In this document: one piece after another, positions 1-6,038 of the stretch
How the letters are laid out: each line of letters opens with the position of its first letter
How positions within the stretch are numbered: position 1 is the stretch's first letter
Assembly: GCA_910577935.1 (NCBI GenBank)
Contig: CAJTOT010000006.1
Coordinates: forward strand, 73,722-83,677
DNA: 9,956 bases
Source: an uncultured Hungatella sp.
Lineage (GTDB): Bacteria; Bacillota; Clostridia; Lachnospirales; Lachnospiraceae
Reading direction: 5' to 3'
Position numbers and translations under genes: made by a program
Notes under the pieces: generated by a model
What the model was told of the DNA's origin: nothing
The model's input: only the letters and a program-made list of their open reading frames with translations
Database searches by the model: none

Positions 1-293
1 TCCAGAGGATTGAAGCTGTCAATTCCTCTCAGGTGAGAGGCGCAGATATCATTCATCTCATTGTAGTCCTGTCCTTCAAAACCGATTCCATAGCCGTCCA
101 GCCCCAGATGGCTGTGGGCATCTATAAAGCCCGGATAGACATCTTTTCCGGAAGCATCGTATATTTCTGTCCCCTCCGGGATCTCAAGGTTCTGACCGAC
201 TTTCGCGATCTTTCCTCCGTCTACAAGAATATCCCCCTCAAAAGGCTGAGGGTTCACCATGTCGTGAATTCTGCCGTTTTTAATACATAACAT
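1..293 (-). CDS. Imidazolonepropionase-type amidohydrolase, N-terminal part (cut by window edge)
   Basis: The reading frame starts at ATG 293 and stays open to the window edge, giving 97 residues with the C-terminus missing. GGAGG lies 9 nt before the ATG; another ATG at 300 hits a stop after six codons, so it is not the start. The fragment begins MLCIKNGRIHDM, then a small beta-sandwich-like segment (about residues 1-52), then YPGFIDAHSHLG, in which His60 and His62 form the HxH metal-binding pair that opens the amidohydrolase TIM barrel. In the family this pair binds the catalytic metal for hydrolysis of an amide, lactam or dipeptide bond. The segment after it (LDGYGIGFEGQDYNEMND) resembles COG1228/HutI-like amidohydrolases that are common in clostridia and whose substrates are mostly unknown. 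It lies 73 bp downstream of the M20D hydrolase and may be co-transcribed with it. Superfamily membership is firm; the substrate is not known. Confidence 0.85.
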   Translation of the reverse strand, partial: MLCIKNGRIHDMVNPQPFEGDILVDGGKIAKVGQNLEIPEGTEIYDASGKDVYPGFIDAHSHLGLDGYGIGFEGQDYNEMNDICASHLRGIDSFNPL

Positions 294-336
294 CTTTCAT
301 TTCCTCCAGTTTTGGTTTACTAATTCATTTGCTGTT

Positions 337-358
337 GGGGTCAAAAGGTATTGACCCC
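337..358. repeat. Perfect 8-bp inverted repeat between the two hydrolase genes
   Basis: GGGGTCAA (337-344) and TTGACCCC (351-358) are exact reverse complements around a 6-nt loop. In the transcribed (minus) direction the repeat starts 9 nt after the M20D stop codon and is followed by AACAGC rather than a T-run, so it is not a canonical Rho-independent terminator. It could be a weak terminator, an mRNA 3'-end or processing structure, a regulator binding site, or one copy of a dispersed palindromic repeat. The sequence alone does not decide. Confidence 0.6.
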
Positions 359-366
359 GGCGTCAT

Positions 367-1728
367 TTATTTACTAAAATCCAGGGTGACGGTTCCATCC
401 TGGTTATAGCGCACCGCATCCTTGTCCATGGCCACCTTGTCGATAGCGGCAAGGTATTCTTCCTTGGACTTAAAGCAGGGCTTCGCCTCCGCAATGACCT
501 TCCTCGCCAGGGCCCCCCCGTCTGTCAGCAGCATGTCCGCCGCCACTGCCAGACACTGGGCGGGACGAAGGCAGGCCAGCTTCTTATTCTCGATGTAGTA
601 GTCCTTTCCGTGGCCTGTGCCCACCGCTCCGCTGGCGTGGGGATGCACCGCCGGCATGATGGCCGACACGTCTCCCATATCCGTGCTCCCTGTTCCCCAG
701 GCTCCATCCATGTCCACGCTGTCGGGACCGGCCACAAGCCTCATGGCATCAGCCACCACATCCGATAGGTTGGGGTCATTGTTCAGCGGAAAATATCCCG
801 GATGGTCATCCAGCTCCACATTGCAGCCGATGGACGCGGCGGAAGCAGCCAGCGCCCGGTTTACCTTCTTATTATACTGATACATGGCGTCGAAGGACGC
901 TCCCCGCACATAGCTCTCCACCTTCGCCACCTCGGGAATAGCGTTGACCGCCAGCCCTGCCTGGGTGATGATGGGGTGGAAACGGATGTGCTGATCATCT
1001 ACAAATGTCTCCCTGAGAGCATTCACCGCGTTGAGTCCGCAGGTGGCCGCGTAGAGGGCGTTCTTCCCGCACTCCGGTGAGCCGCCGGCGTGGGCGGACA
1101 CCCCTTTGAAGGTGATGTTCTTGGTGATGCAGCCGTTGCAGCCCCTGCTGATGCACAGAGACTTTCCTTCTTCCAGATTGCCGGAATGAATCATCATGGA
1201 AATGTCGACTCCGTCAAAATACCCTCTGGAGATAAACTCCACTTTCCCGCCGAAATACTTGATGATTCCTTTCTTTCTCAGCGCTTCCCTGAAACCAAGC
1301 TCGATAAGTTCCTCAGCCGGAACCGCGATGAGACGGATGGAGCCGCACATCCCCTCCAGAGCCCCCGGCTCCTTGAGAGCCGCCGCCACGCCGATGAGAG
1401 TGGCGCACTGCGCGTTGTGCCCGCAGGCGTGAACGGCACAGGTCTCGGCATCCGCGTCCGGGTGGTTCTTCACGATGAGAGAATCCAGCTCTCCCAGGAT
1501 GGCGATCTTGGGGCCGGGCTTTCCCGTGTCCAAATCCGCGTAGAATCCGGGGATATCTCCTGCCTTCACCAGGGTATAGCCCAGTTTCTCAAACTGCCCG
1601 GCCAGATACGCGGATGTGTTCCACTCACGGTAACCTGTCTCGGGATGCTTCCAGATGTAATCTGCCGTCTCGTAGATGAGAGCTTCATGTCTGGCTGTCA
1701 TCTCCATTAATTGTTCTGCTTTTTTCAA
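367..1728 (-). CDS. M20D-family metallohydrolase (AbgB-like amidohydrolase/aminoacylase)
   Basis: This 453-residue protein has no signal peptide and should act in the cytoplasm. M20D enzymes hydrolyse amide bonds in N-acyl amino acids, small peptides or p-aminobenzoyl-glutamate using a two-metal site. The visible signature is HACGHN (residues 100-105), where Cys102 and His104 are the expected metal ligands. PAEE (137-140) carries the general-base and metal Glu pair, His181 is a likely further ligand, and SAHAG (211-215) opens the dimerisation (lid) domain. HPETGYREW near the N-terminus and TGSTDMGDVS (347-356) resemble AbgB, the B subunit of aminobenzoyl-glutamate hydrolase; length is also similar (AbgB is about 480). 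No A-subunit partner is visible. The start is a TTG at 1728 with AAGGAGG 8 nt upstream; the next ATG (codon 8) has no comparable site. It lies downstream of the transporter operon, beyond a terminator, so it may have its own promoter. Family assignment is firm; the exact substrate is not. Confidence 0.9.
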   Translation of the reverse strand: MKKAEQLMEMTARHEALIYETADYIWKHPETGYREWNTSAYLAGQFEKLGYTLVKAGDIPGFYADLDTGKPGPKIAILGELDSLIVKNHPDADAETCAVHACGHNAQCATLIGVAAALKEPGALEGMCGSIRLIAVPAEELIELGFREALRKKGIIKYFGGKVEFISRGYFDGVDISMMIHSGNLEEGKSLCISRGCNGCITKNITFKGVSAHAGGSPECGKNALYAATCGLNAVNALRETFVDDQHIRFHPIITQAGLAVNAIPEVAKVESYVRGASFDAMYQYNKKVNRALAASAASIGCNVELDDHPGYFPLNNDPNLSDVVADAMRLVAGPDSVDMDGAWGTGSTDMGDVSAIMPAVHPHASGAVGTGHGKDYYIENKKLACLRPAQCLAVAADMLLTDGGALARKVIAEAKPCFKSKEEYLAAIDKVAMDKDAVRYNQDGTVTLDFSK

Positions 1729-1874
1729 AATATGTTCCTCCTTGCCTGTATAAAGGCTTCAGTTAACACCCCCCGCCGCGGGCATGGGGCATCAAACACT
1801 CCAAGTTCCTGTAGCACTCATCCGGCCTGTGTATCCCATGCATGTCGATGTACTGTTGGCAATGATTCTTATGT

Positions 1875-1934
1875 AAAAAGAAAGCGCTCTGGAGGGCTGC
1901 CGGGGAAAACCAGCAGACGTATCAGCGCGCTTTC
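1875..1934 (-). terminator. Rho-independent terminator, two-tier stem
   Basis: On the minus strand the arm GAAAGCGC (1934-1927) pairs with GCGCTTTC (1887-1880), an 8-bp perfect stem immediately followed by five T residues (1879-1875). A second stem lies inside it: CTGCTGG (1916-1910) with CCGGCAG (1903-1897), 7 bp with one G-T pair and a 6-nt loop. The shape and T-run fit an intrinsic terminator. It lies about 117 nt past the stop of the second ATPase gene and about 147 nt before the M20D start. It most simply ends the transporter operon, but it could also attenuate a leader of the M20D gene. Confidence 0.7.
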
Positions 1935-2005
1935 ATTATGTAGCTTTCGGGAAATGCGCAACGCGCCATAAGGAGGGGCTCACTCACATGCCTCGCCTTA
2001 CTGAC

Positions 2006-2011
2006 AGTATA
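2006..2011 (-). promoter_or_regulatory. Possible extended -10 promoter element
   Basis: The minus strand reads TGTGGTATACTG, a TGn-extended -10 with hexamer TATACT, in the gap between the ATPase gene and the M20D gene. No acceptable -35 is found at 16-18 nt spacing (AGCGTA, GCGTAA and TAGCGT are all poor). If used, transcription would start near 1999 and meet the terminator at 1934-1875 after about 65 nt. Support is from motif match only. Confidence 0.3.
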
Positions 2012-2050
2012 CCACACTCCTCCTGATTTACGCTACCCTCAAATAAAAAA

Positions 2051-3028
2051 TTAAGAAACATAGAAACATGCAACCAGGTGTCCGTCACCTGTATCCTTCA
2101 GTTCCGGCATCTCTTTTTTACATCTCTCGGTACACTTGGGACAGCGTCCTGCCAGGGGGCACCCGATCTGGTCGCCGATAGGGCTGGGAATATCGCCCTC
2201 CAAAGGCACCCTCTCTCTTTTCTCAAAGGGGCTCTCCGGCGGTATGGCCGAGAGAAGAGCCTGGGTGTAGGGATGAAGCGGGTTGGAATAAAGGCCGTGG
2301 GAGGTGTACAGCTCCACGATCCTGCCCAGATACATGATAAGTATCCTGTCGCTGATGTATTTCACAATTCCAAGATCATGGGAGATGAACACGTAGGTCA
2401 GCTTCCTCTCCTGCTGAATCTTTTTAAACAGATTGATAACCTGGGCCTGGATGGACACATCCAGCGCCGATACCGGCTCGTCGCACACGATGAGCTTGGG
2501 AGAGATGGACAGGGCTCTGGCAATGTTCACTCTCTGGCGCTGACCTCCGGAAAACTCATGAGGGTAGCGTTCCATGTGCTGGATGTCAAGGCCTACTTCC
2601 TGCAAAGACTCCAAGGCTCTCTGATGGCGTTCCCTGCTGTTCTCCCCGATGCCGTGAACCTTCATGGCCTCGGTCACAGAGTAGGAGGCGGTTTTTTTCG
2701 GGTCCAGGGACGAATAGGGGTCCTGAAAAATCATCTGAATGTTTCTCCGGGCCTGCTTCTGCTCATCGCCCTTCAAGCTCCACAGCTCCCTGCCCTGGTA
2801 GGTGATGGTTCCGCTGGTGGGCTTGTGCAGCTGCACCAGGCAGCGGCCCAGAGTGGACTTTCCGCACCCTGACTCGCCGATAATCCCCAGTGTTTCCCCT
2901 TCATAGATCTCAAAGGAAACGTTGCTCAACGCGTGAAGCAGCTTGTTGGGTTCCGTCAGCTTCTTGCTGCGGATGACAAAATCCTTATGAAGGCTTTCCA
3001 CCTTCATGATCACTCTCTTATTCTCCAT
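2051..3028 (-). CDS. Peptide ABC importer ATPase, DppF/OppF-like
   Basis: This 325-residue cytoplasmic ATPase powers a peptide-type importer by pairing with the neighbouring ATPase. Domain features in order: Walker A GESGCGKST (51-59), Q-loop Gln102 in FQDPYSSLDP, signature FSGGQ (159-163), Walker B LIVCDE (179-184) and switch His217. The oligopeptide C-terminal domain follows (LHPYT near 251, then a Cys cluster at 290, 296, 299, 303 and 321). The QDPYSSLDP and VSALDVSIQAQ wording is typical of the DppF/OppF half rather than the DppD/OppD half. The ATG at 3028 overlaps the end of the preceding ATPase gene by 11 nt, with GGAGG 9 nt upstream inside that gene, so translation is probably coupled. 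It is the last gene of the importer operon and is followed by a terminator about 115 nt on. All catalytic motifs are intact. Nickel transport cannot be excluded from the ATPase alone. Confidence 0.93.
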   Translation of the reverse strand: MENKRVIMKVESLHKDFVIRSKKLTEPNKLLHALSNVSFEIYEGETLGIIGESGCGKSTLGRCLVQLHKPTSGTITYQGRELWSLKGDEQKQARRNIQMIFQDPYSSLDPKKTASYSVTEAMKVHGIGENSRERHQRALESLQEVGLDIQHMERYPHEFSGGQRQRVNIARALSISPKLIVCDEPVSALDVSIQAQVINLFKKIQQERKLTYVFISHDLGIVKYISDRILIMYLGRIVELYTSHGLYSNPLHPYTQALLSAIPPESPFEKRERVPLEGDIPSPIGDQIGCPLAGRCPKCTERCKKEMPELKDTGDGHLVACFYVS

Positions 3029-4046
3029 GACCGTTCACCTCCCCTCTCACCAAACGGTCGACACCGTTCTGTCTGTGGCATGCCACGAAATGCCCCGGCT
3101 GTACCTCCACCAGAGGCGGAACACTCTCCCGGCACTTGTCAGTCACATAGGGACAGCGGTTGTAAAAATTACAGCAGCGGCCTGTGAGACGCAGATCCGG
3201 CGGCGTGCCCGGAATGGTAGTCAGCTCTTCCTTTGAAGCGCTGCTCAGTTTGGGCATGGAATCCAGAAGCCCCCACGTATATGGGTGCATAGGCTCCTGA
3301 TACAGCGTGCCGGTCTCGGCGTACTCCACGGTATTTCCCGCGTACATGACCATAACCGTGTCGCACATATCCCACACCACCCCCAGGTTGTGAGTGATGA
3401 GAAGAATGGCGGTGTCCAGCTTCTTCTGGAGATTTTTGAGAAGCTCCAGCACCTGGGCCTGCACCGTCACGTCCAGGGCGGTGGTGGGCTCGTCGGCTAT
3501 GATCAGCTTTGGATTGCCGCACACCGCCATGGCTATGATCACACGCTGGCACATGCCGCCGGACAGCTCGTGGGGGTATGCCTCCATGCGCTTCTCCGCT
3601 TCCGGGATGCCAACCAGCTTCAGGGCCTCAACCGCCTTGTTCCAGGCCTCTTTCTTGCTGATATTCTGGTGCTCTCTTATCATCTCCACCATCTGGTATC
3701 CCACCTTGAACACCGGGTCCAGGGAGGTCATGGGATTCTGGAAAATCATGCAGCACACGTCGCCCCGGAACTTGAGCAGCTCCTTCTGAGACATCTGCAG
3801 CAGATCGATATCTTCAAATGTAATGCCTCCGTCCACGATCTTCTGGCTCTTGGCCTGCATAAGACGCATCACCGAAGAGCTGGTGACGCTCTTTCCGGAC
3901 CCCGACTCACCCACGATGCCCATGGTGGAACCCTTCTTTAAGGTAAAACTGACGCCGTCCACCGCCTTGTTGACGCCGCTGGCAGTATAAAAATATACTT
4001 TCAGTCCGTCTACTTTTAAGATTATATCTTTCTCATTCTTTTCCAT
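3018..4046 (-). CDS. Peptide ABC importer ATPase, DppD/OppD-like
   Basis: This 342-residue protein is the partner ATPase of the importer, acting on the cytoplasmic face of the two permeases. Motifs in order: Walker A GESGSGKSV (46-54), Q-loop Gln103 in FQNPMTSLDP, signature LSGGM (161-165, continuing CQR where MRQR is usual), Walker B LIIADE (181-186) and switch His219. The C-terminal oligopeptide domain has HPYTWGLL (254-261), IPGTPPDL (278-285) and Cys residues at 291, 292, 298, 305 and 323. The NPMTSLDP and TTALDVTVQAQ wording is typical of the DppD/OppD half. The ATG at 4046 is 11 nt after the upstream permease stop and is preceded by GGAGGAGG. Its 3' end overlaps the next ATPase by 11 nt. 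The protein looks complete and functional. Confidence 0.93.
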   Translation of the reverse strand: MEKNEKDIILKVDGLKVYFYTASGVNKAVDGVSFTLKKGSTMGIVGESGSGKSVTSSSVMRLMQAKSQKIVDGGITFEDIDLLQMSQKELLKFRGDVCCMIFQNPMTSLDPVFKVGYQMVEMIREHQNISKKEAWNKAVEALKLVGIPEAEKRMEAYPHELSGGMCQRVIIAMAVCGNPKLIIADEPTTALDVTVQAQVLELLKNLQKKLDTAILLITHNLGVVWDMCDTVMVMYAGNTVEYAETGTLYQEPMHPYTWGLLDSMPKLSSASKEELTTIPGTPPDLRLTGRCCNFYNRCPYVTDKCRESVPPLVEVQPGHFVACHRQNGVDRLVRGEVNGHGE

Positions 4047-4057
4047 ATGGCCTCCTC

Positions 4058-4963
4058 CTACTGTTTCATCTTGGGGTCCATGACATCGCGGATGCCATCG
4101 CCCAGCAGGTTAAACCCGATAACGGTGACCAGAATAAACACGCCGGCCACACTGGCCACATGGGGAGCCGTGGTGAGGCAGTCCCGGCCCACCCGCAGAA
4201 TGCTCCCCCAGGAAGCGGTGGGAAGGGCAATGCCAAGTCCCAGGAAGCTTAAAGAAGCCTCGGATATAATGGCGGACGCCACCCGCAGCGTCGCGTACAC
4301 GATGATCTGGGACACGCAGTTCGGCAAAATATGCATAAACAGCAGCCGTGTGTCGGACACGCCCACGACACGGCAGGCGTTACAGTATTCTTCCTCTTTC
4401 ACGATGATAACCTGGCCTCTGGTGACCCTGGCAAAGCCGGGCACGCTGGCGATGCCGATGGCAAAGATCACATTGGTCACCCCGTTGCCGAACACGGTGA
4501 TCAGGATCATGGCAAGGAGGATAAACGGGAACGAGAACATGCCGTCCATGATGCGCATAAGCACTACATCCAGCCAGCCGCCGAAATACCCGGCCACCAG
4601 GCCGACGAGCACGCCGATGCCCGCGCCCACCAGAGTGGCGCCCACGGCCACGATCAGGGATACTCTTGCCCCGTAGATGATGCGGGACAGAATGTCGCGG
4701 CCCAGATCGTCGGTCCCCAGAGGATGGCCTGCAAAACCGATACCCTTAAACGGAATTCCGGGGTTGATGGCGTTTGGGCTGTAAGGCGATATCACCGGAG
4801 CCAGAAGTGCCATGAGAATCATAAATGCCACGATAAAAAAGCCGATCATGGCAGTGCGGTTCCTCTTTAATTTGTTCCAGGCATTGTTGGCTTTTCTCTC
4901 CTTCTGGAGCATGGCCATGTTGGCCTCCCTGCCCAGAACATCCTGCGTCTTCTTTTCAGCCAT
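4058..4963 (-). CDS. Peptide ABC importer permease, DppC/OppC-like
   Basis: This integral membrane subunit, with the other permease, forms the translocation path. It has a cytoplasmic lead-in of about 37 residues (the OppC_N-type region), a first membrane segment (roughly residues 39-58), and the conserved HPLGTDDLGRDILSRIIYGAR stretch. Several hydrophobic segments follow, and the ATPase-contacting EAA loop lies in EEEYCNACRVVGVSDTRLLF before HILPN. FLGLG near residue 243 and the NLLGDGIRDVMDP end are typical of DppC. The start is ambiguous. GTG 4972 is only 1 nt from GGAGG, ATG 4969 is 4 nt away and overlaps the upstream stop as TGATG, and ATG 4963 is 10 nt away. I give 4963 (301 residues) because its spacing is the most workable; ATG 4969 is the main alternative. 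The protein appears complete. Confidence 0.9.
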   Translation of the reverse strand: MAEKKTQDVLGREANMAMLQKERKANNAWNKLKRNRTAMIGFFIVAFMILMALLAPVISPYSPNAINPGIPFKGIGFAGHPLGTDDLGRDILSRIIYGARVSLIVAVGATLVGAGIGVLVGLVAGYFGGWLDVVLMRIMDGMFSFPFILLAMILITVFGNGVTNVIFAIGIASVPGFARVTRGQVIIVKEEEYCNACRVVGVSDTRLLFMHILPNCVSQIIVYATLRVASAIISEASLSFLGLGIALPTASWGSILRVGRDCLTTAPHVASVAGVFILVTVIGFNLLGDGIRDVMDPKMKQ

Positions 4964-4968
4964 GGTCA

Positions 4969-5913
4969 TCACACCTCCTTTACCTTGGGATTCAGCAGCA
5001 TGTACGCAATATCAACCAGCATATTGCAGAACACGAACATGATCGCGGAGAACAGTACGGTTCCCTGGATCAGGGAATAGTCGCGGTTGTTGATAGCCGT
5101 GTTGATCATGGTTCCCATGCCGGGCCAGGAGAAAATTCCCTCCGTGATAATGGCCCCTGTAAACGTGCTGGCAATCTGAAGCCCCAGCACTGTCACCAGA
5201 GGAGGAAGGGAGTTCTTCAGCCCGTGGATCATGATTACCTTCCACTCCCGGATTCCCCTCGCCCGCAGGCAGCGGATATAGTCGCTGCTCAGGGTCTCGA
5301 TCATGCTGGAGCGGGTGGTTCTGGCAAAGGTGGCCATGGGGATGGTGGCAAGGCAGAAGCCGGGAAGAATCATATGGCTCACCACGTCGCCAAACCCCTT
5401 GTTCCAATCGCCCATGCCCATGACAGGCAGCAGATTCATTTTAACGGAGAACTGCAGTACCAGCATCAGGGCCATCCAGAAGATAGGCATGGACACGCCC
5501 ACCAGGGCCAAAACCATGAACACATAGTCAAACAGCGTGTTTTGTTTGATGGCGGCCACGATTCCCACGGTAGTGCCGATGACAAAGGCAAAACAGAGGG
5601 CCACCAGGGTAAGGGAAAGGGTGTTGGGAATTCTCGATATAATCAGCTGGAAAACATCCTGCCGATAACTGTAGGAATAGCCGAAATCGCCTTTCACCAA
5701 CCCGGTAATATAAAGCTGGTACTGCTCCGGAAGACTTTTATCCAGATTCATTTTGGCTCTCATAGCCTCGATATCCTCCTGCTTGGCCTCAATACCAAGG
5801 ATCGCCACTGCCGGGTCACCGGGAAGCATTCTTGTCAGGCAGAATGTGATGGTAACGACAATAAACAATGTTGGTATGGTCTGCAGGAATCGTTTTAACA
5901 TCATCTTTAACAT
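4969..5913 (-). CDS. Peptide ABC importer permease, DppB/OppB-like
   Basis: This is the first permease of the importer, about 314 residues. An N-terminal membrane segment (FLQTIPTLFIVVTITFCL) is followed by MLPGDPAV, a hallmark of DppB-type permeases. Then come YQLYITGLVKGDFGYSY, the RIPNTLSLTL segment, and further membrane helices. The EAA loop is SSDYIRCLRARGIREWKVIMIHGLKNSLPPLVTV (shown in the family to dock with the ATPases), and FSWPGMG and RDYSLIQG are near the C-terminus. The frame is open upstream to ATG 5940, but ATG 5913 gives the family-typical beginning MLKMMLKRFLQ and has AAAGGA at a reasonable distance. The upstream ATG adds nine charged or polar residues and has only GGGAG 10 nt away, so I prefer 5913. 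The stop overlaps or abuts the next permease start, indicating coupled translation. Confidence 0.9.
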   Translation of the reverse strand: MLKMMLKRFLQTIPTLFIVVTITFCLTRMLPGDPAVAILGIEAKQEDIEAMRAKMNLDKSLPEQYQLYITGLVKGDFGYSYSYRQDVFQLIISRIPNTLSLTLVALCFAFVIGTTVGIVAAIKQNTLFDYVFMVLALVGVSMPIFWMALMLVLQFSVKMNLLPVMGMGDWNKGFGDVVSHMILPGFCLATIPMATFARTTRSSMIETLSSDYIRCLRARGIREWKVIMIHGLKNSLPPLVTVLGLQIASTFTGAIITEGIFSWPGMGTMINTAINNRDYSLIQGTVLFSAIMFVFCNMLVDIAYMLLNPKVKEV

Positions 5914-5966
5914 AAACAAATTCCTTTCTGTTTGCTGCATTTCCGGCTGTCTCCCAGGGATAAAGG

Positions 5967-6000
5967 CAGAGAGGGCAGGCGCGGCGCTCCTCCCTCTCTG
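5967..6000 (-). repeat. Intercistronic hairpin between binding protein and permease genes
   Basis: CAGAGAGGG (5967-5975) and CCCTCTCTG (5992-6000) form a perfect 9-bp stem. The 16-nt loop can itself pair partly (AGG with CCT, then GC with GC). It lies about 40 nt after the binding-protein stop and about 54 nt before the permease start. There is no T-run after it (CCTTTATCCC), so full termination is unlikely. Stem-loops here are known in other importer operons to protect upstream mRNA and raise binding-protein levels over membrane subunits; that role is inferred. Confidence 0.6.
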
Positions 6001-6038
6001 GGAACTTCACTCTCTAAAGACTGTCCAGGTCTCCTGTC

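Larger units (their letters stand above)
1729..2050. other. Gene-free stretch between transporter operon and M20D gene
   Basis: These 322 bp contain no convincing gene. They hold the terminator at 1875-1934, the weak -10 candidate at 2006-2011, and the ribosome binding site of the M20D gene (AAGGAGG around 1737-1743). A minus-strand frame of 26 codons (1843-1763) has no ribosome binding site. I see no convincing -35/-10 pair between the terminator and the M20D start, so the M20D promoter is not located. Confidence 0.6.

Noticed and set aside
1090..1710. 206-codon plus-strand frame opposite the M20D gene
   Set aside because: It is antisense to a well-supported gene, has no recognisable domain, and the GC-rich codon structure of the real gene readily produces such open antisense frames.
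1922..1935. Second cre-like site (TGAAAGCGCGCTGA on the minus strand)
   Set aside because: Two conserved positions fail, and the bases are better explained as the 5' arm of the terminator stem.
2078..2872. 264-codon plus-strand frame opposite the DppF-like ATPase
   Set aside because: It is antisense to a gene with all ABC motifs intact; no ribosome binding site or domain is visible.
4047..4870. Long plus-strand frames opposite the DppC-like permease
   Set aside because: Low-complexity antisense translations (runs of His, Asp, Gly or Thr, Pro) opposite a complete permease; no start signals.
5224..5898. 224-codon plus-strand frame opposite the DppB-like permease
   Set aside because: It is antisense to a clear permease, His/Gly-rich in a manner typical of shadows of membrane-protein codons, and has no domain.
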